The notes beneath the pieces were generated by a model that was given only the letters and a program-made list of their open reading frames with translations, had not been told where the DNA came from and did no database searches. Made by a program: the position numbers and the translations under genes. From Agapetus fuscipes (Eukaryota > Arthropoda > Insecta > Trichoptera > Glossosomatidae), in assembly GCA_951799405.1 (NCBI GenBank), contig OX637359.1, positions 7,560,201 through 7,624,200 of the forward strand: a stretch of 64,000 bases of DNA. Direction: 5' to 3'. Shown here piece by piece: positions 1 to 10,671 of this stretch (its first letter is position 1; each line of letters starts with the position of its first letter).

Positions 1-223
1 GGTTCAAAAATTGTATGTTTTCCACTTACCGCAAGAAGGTGTTCGTAATTTATATTTTTTCAAGTAATAAAAGCATTTATAGACATATATTATTTGATGC
101 ATATTGCAAATGAAATGTTTAACTAACACTTAAAGTTATCAAAAATTTATATTTGTCCATATTTATTGAAAAAAAACCACGTCAAAAACTGTGTTTTCGA
201 GAAATTTCCTAGCACCCTCTTAA

Positions 224-455
224 CGTCTTCAGAAGGCACCCTTTCTGTACGACGTTTGAGGATGAAGTCCTTCGAATATCATACGAACCGTTATGGGAGA
301 ACTTACATTATTCCCGATGTTTCGCTGGTGACGTAGCTAACGTCTTCATGCGGGCTGCGGCACCCTTTCTACACGACGTTTGAGGATAAAATCTTTCGGA
401 TATCAGACGAACCGGTGCGGTATGCGAGAACTTACATTATAGTCTCGACGTAGCG
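224..455. repeat. Tandemly duplicated ~120-bp unit (family D)
   Basis: GGCACCCTTTCTGTACGACG (236) and GGCACCCTTTCTACACGACG (359) start two parallel units, each followed by AGAACTTACATTAT. Related single copies lie at 38768-38880 (minus) and 63315-63410. Confidence 0.8.
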
Positions 456-838
456 GAAATGGCGGTTGATCTGTAATGTTGACGGCTAGGGTTTATTAAA
501 TTGGAATTTGTTTTCTGTTTTAGTTCTGATGTCCATACGTGTTGTTATTTATTGATTTAAAAAAATCTTATTTGTCGTGTATGATCCTTGACTTATAGGT
601 TGGTATGCGGCTGACCACTCATGGTGTAAAAATGGTTGACTTTGCCAATGTCACCCCTGTTTCAGGGAAGGACGGCAAGAGTTTAAGAGGTGTATGTCCA
701 TTTGAGATCTGATTTTTATGTTGTAAGTTCACATGCGGCGTGTGCAAGCGCGAACTTGTACGTGTCTGCTTGTGAGAATGCATATAATGTGAATCTCCAA
801 TGTAACATACCTTTGCAAGATTAGATTAGATAGATTAG
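455..838 (+). mobile_element. LINE-A 3' end (RT C-terminus edge plus 3' UTR)
   Basis: Starts at AATGGCGGTTGATCTGTAAT, shared with 11826 and with the RT C-terminus at 16600 (minus). It continues through CCTTGACTTATAGGTTGG (586) and ends with an AGATT-type tail (TTAGATTAGATAGATTAG). Confidence 0.85.
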
Positions 839-1254
839 CCTTATCTTGTTTACGAACAAGAAACCTAGATTGAAGTCTTTGATTCTATACGACTTGTGCC
901 TGTCCTTTAAAATTTCAGTCATGAAAAAGTGGCCTACTTGTAAAGCACACAAATACCTACTTTTGTTATTTTTCAATTTGGTGTAGCTAAAGTTTTTGGT
1001 GTAGAAAGTTGCGCGCTTGTGAGGATTATGGCGGCCAATTAAAAGTTGTAACTCTGCTTTTAAGCTAATTGCATAATTATGAAAGCGGCGCGCTTGTTAC
1101 AACTTTTGCCACCTACATTACAGACTGGGAGAGTCTGAAAGTTGTTTCTAGGATAGTTTTCTGATACTGTTTTGTTTTGTATCAATAGTGTATATTATTT
1201 TAATGAAGTGGATGGTATAATTTAAGATTCTACTTTCGCACATGCTTTTTAACG

Positions 1255-1335
1255 TGTCCCGACAGCGACAAATCGGTGAAAGACAACTCGTCCATAGACA
1301 TTTCGTCTATGGACAAATCAGTCATATTAAAACTT
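1255..1335. repeat. GACAAATCR-type short repeats with a perfect hairpin
   Basis: GTCCATAGACATTTCGTCTATGGAC (1289-1313) is given here only as its arms GTCCATAGAC/GTCTATGGAC with a 5-nt loop. It is flanked by CGACAAATC and GACAACTCGTC words similar to 14232-14625. Confidence 0.65.
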
Positions 1336-1520
1336 GCTCTCCAAAACGACGCTGGGATGGTCGAGGAGATATGGCTTGACTTTGGTAAACCGTCGGTTCG
1401 AGCCCGGCTTTGTCTTATCGACAATAACTTCGACCCTGGTTCAGCAGATGTCATTGCATGCACACAAACTTCTGCTTTTGCATGAAGCCAAGTGGCCAGG
1501 AAAAATAGGTTGGTGAATTG

Positions 1521-1680
1521 CATTACTGTAACTGTAACTCTGTCACCATTCCGCCAGTGGTGGCCAGAGCTTCTGCAGAGCTGCCTCCATTTCTTCCTAT
1601 CCTTACATACCTCTTTAAATTTATTCTTACCCATCACCTTTTTCATGTAGGTATGTTCTTCTTTTACGTTCTCTTCACAA
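1521..1680 (-). mobile_element. LINE-E 3' end (RT C-terminus, (AGTTAC)n tail)
   Basis: On the minus strand a VCKDRKKWRQLCRSSGHHW-like peptide is followed by GTTACAGTTACAGTAA, the short repeat tail. It matches 49656, 54383 and 62978. Confidence 0.75.
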
Positions 1681-1714
1681 ATCATTTAAAAAAAAAACCT
1701 TTGTCATTACTGTC

Positions 1715-1860
1715 ATCATCATCATCATCATTGGCACGACAACCCGGGGTGGGTCTTGGCCTCCCTCAGCAACCGCTGTCAGCGCTGTCTATCCAACGTC
1801 TTCCTCCTCCAGTCCCACATTCCCACTACACGGCAATCCGCCACCACTCCATCCAGCCAT
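1715..1860 (-). mobile_element. Probable LINE fragment with (GAT)n tail
   Basis: A CATCATCATCATCATCAT run (minus-strand GAT repeat) is followed by ACCCGGGGTGGGTCTTGGCC. A related GGTGGGTCTTGGCC segment is at 26361. Confidence 0.4.
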
Positions 1861-2071
1861 CTTGAACGTGGTCTTCCCATTACTGTAGTTTAAATTAATT
1901 GTAGTTTTCCGTGTTGGAGCTGTCAGTGGTCCATATTTTCTATGTGTCCGAAATGTCGTCGGCCGAAAAGTCATGTCGACGAACTGTCGTGTGACCGGTT
2001 TGTCCATGGCGTAGCTGTCTATGGCTGATTTGTCGTGGATCCGCTTTTTAACCTTCCGTAGGTCACAACTT

Positions 2072-2142
2072 TTGTCGTCTTTCCCTGAAAACCGGGGTGA
2101 CATTGGCCAAAGTGAACCATTTTTTACAGCCTCATATCAACC
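2072..2142 (-). mobile_element. LINE-A fragment truncated by an LTR
   Basis: TCTTTCCCTGAAAACCGGGGTG to CTCATATCAACC, ending at the LTR boundary at 2143. Confidence 0.75.
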
Positions 2143-2436
2143 TGTAACGTCCCCTTAGTGCTTGTTTGTCTTATGTCCATCAGAGGTAATTTCACATGAG
2201 CAATGTTTGTGTACTGGACCAATGTGCCTTATGAAAACTTGTACATGCTAGGCTAGACTTTAGTCACTCTCTATAAATCCGGATTGCAGTGCTTTAAAAT
2301 AGTCAGCACCTATTAGTACCCATGCCGTGAAACCACCAGTACAGAAGTTAAAGTGTGAACCAAGTGTAAGCAAATTGTCAAAATAAATTGTTTGATTGAA
2401 TAAGTTTTATTAAAGTGAACCCAAAGTAAAGTAACA
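2143..2436 (+). mobile_element. Probable solo LTR (TGTAACG...AGTAACA)
   Basis: The 294-bp segment begins TGTAACGTCCCC and ends AAAGTAACA, with a TATAAA-like box at about 2271 and AATAAA near 2382. It interrupts a minus-strand LINE-A fragment. No matching 4-bp duplication is seen, so one flank may be rearranged. Confidence 0.6.
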
Positions 2437-2636
2437 GGATTCTGGTTTGAACGCTCCATTCATCTAACCTCAGCAAATATCTTTTGTGGAAATTTTACCA
2501 TTTTTATGAATAATTGTAAAGTTACGCATGTAAAGGCAGCACGTGGATGATAACTGACTTCACGGGCATGGAAGCACGTCGCGGGGAACGTGACATGCCA
2601 TCTTTATGAAAACGTAGACGATTATAATATTATTGA

Positions 2637-5550
2637 ATAAAATATGAACAATTGTTTGTCTTAATTAAAGTACATCATTATCAAATCATAATTGGGAATG
2701 TTTATATCCCACCAGCATCACCATCAGAATGTTACAAAATGTATTGTGAAGAGGTAGAGAGAATACAGAGCAAACACCCAACAGCCAGTTTCCTATTGTT
2801 TGGAGACTTCAACTTACCCAGAGTCAAATGGTCACCAAATATAGGCACATTTCCAGTTAATGAAGATAACAATGAGGGCGCCAGAGAGCTAATAGAATCA
2901 ACTATTTTTCTGGGATTAACTCAGCGAAACTTTATCTGCAATTCTAGAAATCGCCTTCTCGATCTAGTTTTTTCTAACATTGATAATTTATATGTAGATC
3001 TATCCAATGATGAATTAGTACCAGTTGACACTCATCATCCTCCATTACATGTTAATATATTTCTGAAAACTACAAAATGTAACAGTAGGGAAACTTTCTC
3101 ATTTAACTATAACAAGGGGGACTATGATAGTGCGATTGACTTTCTTTTCAAATGCGACTGGTCATTTCTACAAAATGAGGACATTGAATATGTGATCGCT
3201 GTGTTTTATGGCATTCTATACGATACTATAAATAAATTTATACCACATGAGAAATACAGAGCTAGCACATATCCTATATGGTTCTCACGTGAACTCATTG
3301 AGATGATCCAGGAGAAGAAGGCGGCACACAGAACTTACAAAGAATCATCTAATATTAAGCACTACAATGCGTTTAGAAACCTGAGAACCAAGTGCAATGC
3401 ATTAAAGGTGGTATGTTATACCAATTATATAAAAAAAGCAGAGAATACAACGACCGACGCTAAAAGTTTATGGAAATTTAAAAAGTCATTGTCCAATAGT
3501 GATAATGATTACCCTGTACAGATGTTTCTAGATCATGAACGTGTAAGTGAAGTAAACAACATTGTTAACAAATTTGCTGATTACTTTAGTAATGTTTATG
3601 TAGACAATTTACCTAATGTGACTGATCCCTGTCGTGTTGGTAATAAAATGATCGACCTGTCTCAATGTCATATTCCAATACAAAAATTAGAAATTAAATT
3701 GTTCCAACTTGATGTAAAGAAATCATGCGGCCCCGATAATGTACCACCAATTTTTTTGAGAAAATGTGCCGATGCTCTTATTATCCCTCTTCTGATAATT
3801 TTTAACAAATCCTTACAAAACGCAGTTTTTCCATCTGTGTGGAAGATTGGCAATATCACACCAGTTTTCAAGAAAGGTGACAAAACGGATATCTCAAACT
3901 ACAGACCAATATGCCTTCAATCCTCTATGGCGAAACTATTTGAGTCTCTTGTGCTGGAACAAATTATGCCTTCTATATCTTGTATCATTGAGCCTCAACA
4001 ACATGGATTTATTTCGGGCAGGTCAACTCTGTCAAATCTAGCTATTTATGAAAATGCTATAGCCGAAAGTCTTGCACATGGATGTCAAATGGACAGCATA
4101 TATACGGACTTCAGCAAGGCATTCGACAAGGTACCTCATAGCATCCTTCTTAATAAGCTATCCGTTTTAGGATTGACGAGTGCTCTGCTAGAATGGTTTA
4201 GAAGCTACTTATCGGGGCGATTGTTGCGAGTTAAGATAAAGGATACCATTTCAAATAGTTTTGAGGCAACAAGCGGCTTGCCGCAAGGGAGCCATCTTGC
4301 ACCAATACTTTTCCTCATTTATATTAATGATTTGGCTGGCGAGATGAGGGATGTAGAATGTTTGTTCTTTGCTGATGATCTCAAAATATTCAAAAGAATA
4401 GAACATGTAGGTGACTGCTATATACTTCAGAACAATTTAAATGAACTGGGCAGGTGGTGTCACAGAAATAAATTATTCTTAAATGTTGAAAAATGTCAAT
4501 GTATAACTTTTTCTCGAAACAAAAATCCCATGCACTTCAACTACTGTATCGAAAATGACAAACTGGACAGGGTAACGGAAATAAGAGATCTTGGGATTAT
4601 CTTTGATGAGAAATTATCTTTTGTGAGCCACATAACAAAAATGACCGGAAAAGCATTGCAAACATTGGGCTTTGTCCTTCGCACTGTTGGCGATTTCACA
4701 AATGTAAACGCAATTGCAATACTCTATAAGTCATTAGTCCGTAGTCAGCTGGAGTTCAATTCCCAAATATGGTCTCCCAGTTACAATGTCCATATCAACA
4801 ATGTGGAGCGGATCCAACATAAATTTTTAAGGTTCATAAATTACAAATTGGGTATACCTCGACGTGATTTAAATTACGAAAATTTGAAAACAGGATTACA
4901 CATTGAATCTCTTGAGGACAGAAGAATTATTGGGGATTTAAATTTTTTGTTTAAAATTATAAATAATTGTTTTGACAACCCTGATTTGTTGCAGCTCATA
5001 AAATTCCGTATACCTACACGATGTACTAGAAATCGCGAGTTGTTCTATATAGACAACCATAATACAAATTATATAAGATCGACAATAATTCCCCGCTTAC
5101 ATCGACTGGGCAATGAATATTTGTCGGATATTGACATATTTAATTTGGATCTCGCTTCATTTAGGACTTTGATAAAAAAATTATTTCCTCCAGCTGCTAG
5201 GTCTTAGTATGTTGTACTTGTTGATTAAATTACTGTTCTCTTGCTTGAAAAAGATATTTAATTTTGTTTATGTTATGTTATAGTTTTTATTTTATGTCTA
5301 TGTTTAATATGTTTTTATTTTTATTTTATTGTATTTTACGAGTATATAAATGGATTTAATCTTAGCTTTTTTATGGTTCTTTAGTAGTTTTTATAGTTTT
5401 CTCCAATTTTAAGATTATATAGAGTTTTTACTTTTACTTTAAGTTTCAAATCTGTTCTATCTTTATATATGCAATGATTTTTTTTTAAATGTATTTTTTT
5501 GTAACTGTAAAAGGCGAAAGCCGTTAATTGATTTAAATAAATAAATAAAT
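2637..5550 (+). mobile_element. 5'-truncated Jockey-type LINE with (AAAT)n tail
   Basis: The element comprises the partial ORF2, an AT-rich 3' UTR (5208-5532) and a short tail of AAAT units at 5533-5550. Both flanks resemble ATTATTGAA/ATTATTAAA, but the match is too weak to call a target-site duplication. Confidence 0.75.
2652..5207 (+). CDS. Jockey-like LINE ORF2: partial endonuclease plus reverse transcriptase
   Basis: Reverse transcriptase of a non-LTR retrotransposon, with 851 uninterrupted codons. The N-terminal endonuclease is truncated: GNVYIPP and GDFNLP (residues 51-56) remain, but earlier catalytic segments are absent, and the late SDH motif region reads VDTHHPPLH. RT motifs follow in order: PVFKKGD...ISNYRPI, a YTDFSKAFD block with Asp486, GLPQGSHLAPILFLIYINDL, and FADD at 573-576. 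The frame is open upstream only to 2637, and 2652 is a TTG codon, so this is not a true start; the copy is 5'-truncated near there. An unbroken RT frame of this length suggests a fairly young copy, but without its 5' end it should be immobile. Confidence 0.9.
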   Translation: MFVLIKVHHYQIIIGNVYIPPASPSECYKMYCEEVERIQSKHPTASFLLFGDFNLPRVKWSPNIGTFPVNEDNNEGARELIESTIFLGLTQRNFICNSRNRLLDLVFSNIDNLYVDLSNDELVPVDTHHPPLHVNIFLKTTKCNSRETFSFNYNKGDYDSAIDFLFKCDWSFLQNEDIEYVIAVFYGILYDTINKFIPHEKYRASTYPIWFSRELIEMIQEKKAAHRTYKESSNIKHYNAFRNLRTKCNALKVVCYTNYIKKAENTTTDAKSLWKFKKSLSNSDNDYPVQMFLDHERVSEVNNIVNKFADYFSNVYVDNLPNVTDPCRVGNKMIDLSQCHIPIQKLEIKLFQLDVKKSCGPDNVPPIFLRKCADALIIPLLIIFNKSLQNAVFPSVWKIGNITPVFKKGDKTDISNYRPICLQSSMAKLFESLVLEQIMPSISCIIEPQQHGFISGRSTLSNLAIYENAIAESLAHGCQMDSIYTDFSKAFDKVPHSILLNKLSVLGLTSALLEWFRSYLSGRLLRVKIKDTISNSFEATSGLPQGSHLAPILFLIYINDLAGEMRDVECLFFADDLKIFKRIEHVGDCYILQNNLNELGRWCHRNKLFLNVEKCQCITFSRNKNPMHFNYCIENDKLDRVTEIRDLGIIFDEKLSFVSHITKMTGKALQTLGFVLRTVGDFTNVNAIAILYKSLVRSQLEFNSQIWSPSYNVHINNVERIQHKFLRFINYKLGIPRRDLNYENLKTGLHIESLEDRRIIGDLNFLFKIINNCFDNPDLLQLIKFRIPTRCTRNRELFYIDNHNTNYIRSTIIPRLHRLGNEYLSDIDIFNLDLASFRTLIKKLFPPAARS

Positions 5551-7428
5551 TATTAAACTGTTACAGGACAACTCATTCACAGACAATTGATTTATGTGAA
5601 TTATTAAAAATATGGTGGTTGGTTTTGCAATCTTGGCGGCTAAGGCATTTCAATTTAAAATACTCATTCAATTAATGTATTTTTTAGATTTCTTTGATTA
5701 AATTTAAATATATTCCTAAAAATTGTTTTCATTGTATTGAAATAAATTTATTTTACTATTTTTACTGAGTTCGACCATCCATACTGTAAAAATTGGTTTG
5801 CTTTTTTTGGAATGAAAAAAAAATGGTTTGCTTTTGCTAATACACCATGTATTAAAAGCTTTTTATCGATTTCGTTCACAAGTCTTTTCATCTATTTAAA
5901 ATATACTAGGGGCGTTGCCCCTGGCTGCTACGCAGCCCAACCCCTTAACATTTGGTGAATGTGTATATTGCGCATAGTTTCCTCGCGTTAAAATGCCTTT
6001 GAAAAAGAAAATCGACCACCCATACTTTAAAAAATGTTTCACTTTGCAGATTTCAGCTGTGTTTAAGCGCGAATTTTTACCTGTCTGCTTGTGGGAATGC
6101 ATTTAACCCTTTCAGACCGTGTGTATGTTTAAACATACACAGATTTCGAAATTTTATTATGGTAGGTACAAAACTCATAGAGGCGTGGGGTTTTTTTTAT
6201 TTGCTAGCTGGTATTCTTGCTTACAGCATTATATTTTTTCTTTATGTTTCCTGCCTGCATTTTAACCACAACAACGTCTGTCAACTGTCAAGCCGGCTTG
6301 CGTTTCAACTCTGACAATTCTTCCCCTCAAAATCGTCAATTTTCAAGGTAATTATACATTAAATTGAACCAAAAATAATTTTTAGCGTGTTCCTTAGTTC
6401 ATAAGCTATCCAACAGTATATAATTTGTTGCAAGTTCTATGTTTTTTTAGTATTTATTTTTGTATACAAAATAACATGTATGTTTGAACATACACCAGGA
6501 CTTTGAGGTCATTTTTAACCGCCTTACTATTTTATTTTTTCAGATGTCTTACTCTATTCGAGAGATTATTATGTGTTTGAATGGAAATGCATCAGATGTA
6601 GAACTTGAAGATGAAGATGGGGATGACGAAATTACAACCTGGGGAGCCAAGGATCGAAAACGGAGACCAGGAGTTGGCTAGTTGAGCCAGATAATTGGGA
6701 TGCCCATTGAAATAAACGTTAGTATTTAATTTTTTTATTTATCTACAAAAAATCCTCATTTTATTCAAAATATATATATCTCAACAAATTAGCTATAAAT
6801 CGGTACCTTTATATCTTTATAATTAATCACAGATTGTACCGCATTGACATTGACTAAATTCCTCTAAAATAGGTTTTCTATGGTTCCAATTTCTATTTTA
6901 TTTGTGGATGATATTATAAACGCAACTATTTATTTCTTTTCAGGCACCTAGTGATGTTGACCAGGAGGAAGAAGCAAATGCGGGGGAAGGTGATGGACAA
7001 CATTAGGCCCATTCGTTGCGAACAGAAGTACGCTGGTGACACCGTGACTTGGATATCCCCGACACAACGTGCACTGCCAGTTTTTCTCAACCCATTAAAA
7101 TTTTAACGTCGCTGGAATATTTTAAATTATTTGTAGATGATACAATAATTGAAAATATGGCCCAGCAGACCAATTTATATTCGGTGCAGATAACTGGTAG
7201 GTCTGTCAACGCCTCAAAAGCTGAGATAGAGTCATTTCTTGGCATGCATATAATGATGGGTATTTATCCGTTGCCACAACTGCGCCTATTCTGGCAGCAG
7301 GTTGTGAGTATACCTATTATTTGTGATGCTATGTCAAGAGATAACTTTTTCAAACTACGGAAATACTTTCATTTGAATGATAATTCCAAATCAACTCCTT
7401 ACGGCTAACCTGACCATGATAAAATAGC

Positions 7429-8708
7429 ACCATATTCTTGAAAACTCCAAAGACCCAAGTGTCATAGAATGTTGGTCCAAAGATCCCCAAATGTTAGAGC
7501 TCAAAAATAGAGCAGAATTTCACCACAAATACCTAACCGGTGTAAGCACTAACAGAAGAGGTCTGGGATGGCAAAAGGTGGAATCGGAGAAAGCCCATAT
7601 GAAGGCTCTAGTAAAGCATGACTCTGACTCTAAATACAGGCTTCATGCGTTAAACCTTGAGATGCAGCATGACTGGATCACTGTTGGTGAAATGTGTCTT
7701 CCACCTGCACTCAGTGGAAGATACTAATATACAATTGGTCTCCTGAAATGCTACGATTTTACTTAAATGCATTTCAAAACACGCTCCCTGACCCTGGAAA
7801 CCTAAAACGATGGGGTAAAAATACAACTGCCTCCTGTGATCTCTGTGCCATTGACAAATGCACAGCAAGACATATTCTAACAGGGTGCAAAGTGGCCCTT
7901 GAAAATGGCAGATATACCTACAGACACGACAGGGTACTGGAAATACTAAGGGAGAGTATAAGCCTAACAATTTCCAGAGCAAACAAAGGTTTGACAAGAG
8001 AGTCCATTGAAAAAATAAAATTTGTTAAGCCTGGAGAAAAGGGAGAGCGAAGGGCCAGGACCCAGACTTCCATTATAAAAAAGGCAAAGGACTGGAGGCT
8101 TGTGATGGATTCCACCACAGGACGATACATTTTCCCAGGAGAACTATGCACTACGGCTTTGAGACCCGACATAGTTCTATACTCAAATGAACTAAAGCAA
8201 GTACTCTTGGTTGAATTGACGGTGCCGTGGGAGATGAACATCCCTAAGGACCATGCCTACAAACTAAATAGGTATAAAGGACTAGTGGATGAAATCACAA
8301 AGAATGGATATATCACAAGATTGTATGCAGTGGAGGTGGGAGCGAGAGGACTGCCAGCCAAATCGGTATATACTTTCCTTAAGGATCTGGGACTGAATAG
8401 ATCCCAAATAAATGGATTTCTGGAAAGACTAACAAAAGCGGCCATCTCGGGATCATACCACATTTGGCTGCGAAGATCTGAGAGCCCAGACACCTCTGGA
8501 CATGCAATGTAGTTAATCGGACTTACATATTGGAAGGAAGGATGAGTTGGGAGGAATTGGGAACGTTGTCATGACGAAAGGATCCTTAACCAACCAGAGA
8601 CAGGTCGTAAGTCCTGTGACTCCCATCTCATCCTGACTCCGTGCGGCGGGCCTGAGTTTGGGTCTTGGATTTTCAAAATTAGAGACCTGACTCGGTGAGA
8701 CCGTGGAT
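7429..8708 (+). mobile_element. 5'-truncated LINE with restriction-like endonuclease (R2/NeSL/Hero-type) inside piggyBac
   Basis: Insert inside the piggyBac transposase gene; removing it restores the transposase frame across GATAAAATAGC/GCTCAGC, with only GC shared at the junction. Only the C-terminal third of the ORF is present. The 3' part (8513-8708) is non-coding with no poly(A). Confidence 0.82.
7491..8512 (+). pseudogene. C-terminus of REL-endonuclease LINE protein: CCHC knuckle and PD-(D/E)XK-like nuclease
   Basis: Two overlapping frames (7491-7727 and 7694-8512) represent one ORF broken by a frameshift near 7700-7730. The second carries a CCHC zinc knuckle of spacing C-x2-C-x8-H-x4-C (CDLCAIDKCTARHILTGC), then RPDIVLYS and VELTVPWEMNI followed by HAYKLNRY. 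This layout is typical of the restriction-like endonuclease of early-branching LINE clades such as R2, CRE, NeSL and Hero. The reverse transcriptase is missing. The clade cannot be fixed without a search. Confidence 0.82.
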
Positions 8709-9869
8709 GCTCAGCTATTTCACAAATTTCAAGTACGACCGTTGGTCGATGCCCTTCGCCAGAACCTGGCTAAAATTGAGCCAGAAGAATTCCATAGCGT
8801 AGATGAATTCATGATCCCCTTCAAGGGGCGAACATCTTTGAAGCAATACATAGAAATAAACCACATCAATGGGGCATCAAAGTGTTCGCCCGTGCAGGGG
8901 CTAGTGGATTCATCTACGACTTTGAAATTTATAGGGGCAAAGATACCGCAGTGGGTGAGAGGTCAGCACTGGGAATCAGTGGTGACAGTGTAATGCGACT
9001 TTGTCGAAACATTCCGACAAATCAAAATTTCAAAGTAATAATCTCCTGTGATAACTGGTTTACTCCCACGCACTGATGGCCAAATTAAAGTCTTTGGGTA
9101 TATGATCAGTCGGCACAGTCCGCAGCAATCGCTTAGCAGGATGCATTCTGAAAAGTGATGCAGAGCTGAAGAGACTGGGTCGAGGATCATATGACCACAA
9201 GTCTGATGTGGATAACGGTATCATTGCTGTAAAATGGCTCGATAGTAAGCCGGTGCATTTGACATCATCGTATGTTGGGGTGGAACCAATTGGAACTGTG
9301 TGTCGTTGGTCACATGCTGCCAAGGCTTTTATAGATGTTCCATGCCCAATGATTGTGTCCAGCTACAACAAATTCATGGGAGGCGTTAACCTTCACAAAA
9401 TGTTGGAGCTGTACCGGACCGACATCCGCTCGAAACGCTATTACCTTAGAATAGTCTTTCACCTAATTGACCTTGCAGTGGTATATTTATATAAAGTAAC
9501 TTAAATTGAAAATGTATAATTAACTATTTGTTATGTCTATTGTAAAATATAAAATAAAATGTAAATGATTTACCAATACCACCAATATTGTTTTAGTACC
9601 ACCACACAATATATTACTCAACCATTGGTCAACTTTTTATACCCCTTGAACCCTAGTGTATGTTTAAACATACATAGCATAAAATCTATAATTTTAACAC
9701 TTAAAAAAAAAAAAATATTGGAAAAATTTAAAAAAAATATAAATAAAAAAATCCTCACTAAAAATATTTTTTTTTTTAAGTAGAAATATGGTCAGGCCTG
9801 AAAGGGTTAATATGAATCTCAAATAGTATGTATCTTTGCAACTTAGATTATAGAAGTAAACAAAATAAT

Positions 9870-10383
9870 TTCCTTGACTTATAGGTTAGTATGTGGCTGA
9901 CCACCCATACTGTAAGTAATGGTTCACCATCTAAATCTAATTCTAAATCTAAATCTAAGCTGCAAAGATATGTATCATTTGAGATTCATATTAAATGCAT
10001 TCCCATAAGCAGACATGCCTAATTTCGCGCTTACACATGCCGCATGTGGACCTACAATATAAAAAACCCAATCTCAAATGAACATAAGCCCTGCAACTCT
10101 TGCCGACCTTCCCTGAAGCAGGGGTGACATTGGCAAAGTGAACCATTTTTTACAGTATGGGTGGTCAGTCGCATACTAACCTCATCAGTCAAGGAGTGCA
10201 AATTTTATCTCTGTTTGAGGAAAAGTCGGCAAGAGTTGCAGAGCTTATGTTCATTTGAGATTAGGTTTTTATGTTATAAGTCCACATGGGGCATTTGTAA
10301 GCGCGAAATTAGGCATGTCTGCTTGTGGGAATGCATTTAATATGAATCTCAAATGGTATGTATCTTTGCAACTTAGATTATAG
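9870..10383 (+). mobile_element. LINE-A copy containing an inverted LINE-A insertion
   Basis: The plus-strand copy runs 9870-9929 and 10197-10383; the break at GGTTCACCAT/TGCAAATTTT is intact in copies at 10453 and 13245. The insert is the minus-strand copy at 9930-10196. Confidence 0.85.
9930..10196 (-). mobile_element. LINE-A 3' end inserted in another LINE-A
   Basis: Its tail is a (TAAATC)n-type stretch at 9930-9955. The body is a full-length 3' UTR with GGTCAGTCGCATACTAACCT at its distal end. Confidence 0.85.
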
Positions 10384-10399
10384 AACTAAACAAAATAAT

Positions 10400-10668
10400 T
10401 TCCTTGACTAAAAGGTTAGTATGTGGCTGACCACCCATACTGTAAGCAATGGTTCACCATACAAATTTTATCTCTGTTTGAGGAAAAGTCGGCAAGAGTT
10501 GCAGGGCTTATGTTCATTTGAGATTAGTTTTTTTATTTTGATTTTATTAGGTTTTTATGTTGTAAGTCCACATGGGCCATTTGTAAGCGCGAACTTGTAC
10601 CTGTCTGCTTGTGGGAATGCATTATATATGAATCGCAAATGGTATGTATATTTGCAACTTAAGGGTGA
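10400..10668 (+). mobile_element. LINE-A 3' UTR copy
   Basis: TTCCTTGACTAAAAGGTTAG to TATTTGCAACTTAAG; it contains an 11-20 bp expansion around TTTTTTTATTTTGATTTTAT. Confidence 0.85.
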
Positions 10669-10671
10669 TTG

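Larger units (their letters stand above)
6541..9504 (+). pseudogene. piggyBac-like transposase, split and degraded
   Basis: Cut-and-paste DDD transposase family. An N-terminal acidic segment starts with MSYSIREII at 6541. A probable intron spans 6718-6943 (GT...TTTTCAG). The core resumes near 7025 with SASKAEIESFLGMHI-like sequence (7049-7408), ending in a premature TAA where a Gln codon is expected. After the inserted LINE fragment it continues at 8709 with QLFHKFQVRPLVDAL, VDEFMIPFKGR and ISCDNWFT, then crosses stops or frameshifts near 9075-9105 and resumes to 9504. The family's third catalytic Asp (GGVD) reads MGGVN here, so the enzyme would be inactive even if repaired. Confidence 0.88.
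6107..9806 (+). mobile_element. piggyBac-like DNA transposon with TTAA target duplications
   Basis: The termini read CCCTTTCAG at 6107-6115 and CTGAAAGGG at 9798-9806, each flanked by TTAA (6103-6106 and 9807-9810). A palindrome around TATGTTTAAACATA lies near both ends (6121-6140 and 9657-9676), and a variant lies at 6477-6495. Host sequence on the two sides joins into the LINE-A consensus (GCATTTAATATGAATCTC), so the insertion site is unambiguous. The element is interrupted by a LINE fragment at 7429-8708. Confidence 0.93.
6010..9852 (+). mobile_element. LINE-A 3' UTR copy split by the piggyBac element
   Basis: 6010-6106 and 9811-9852 are the two halves, joining at GCATTTAATATGAATCTC. The TTAA within this word was the piggyBac target. 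Confidence 0.85.
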
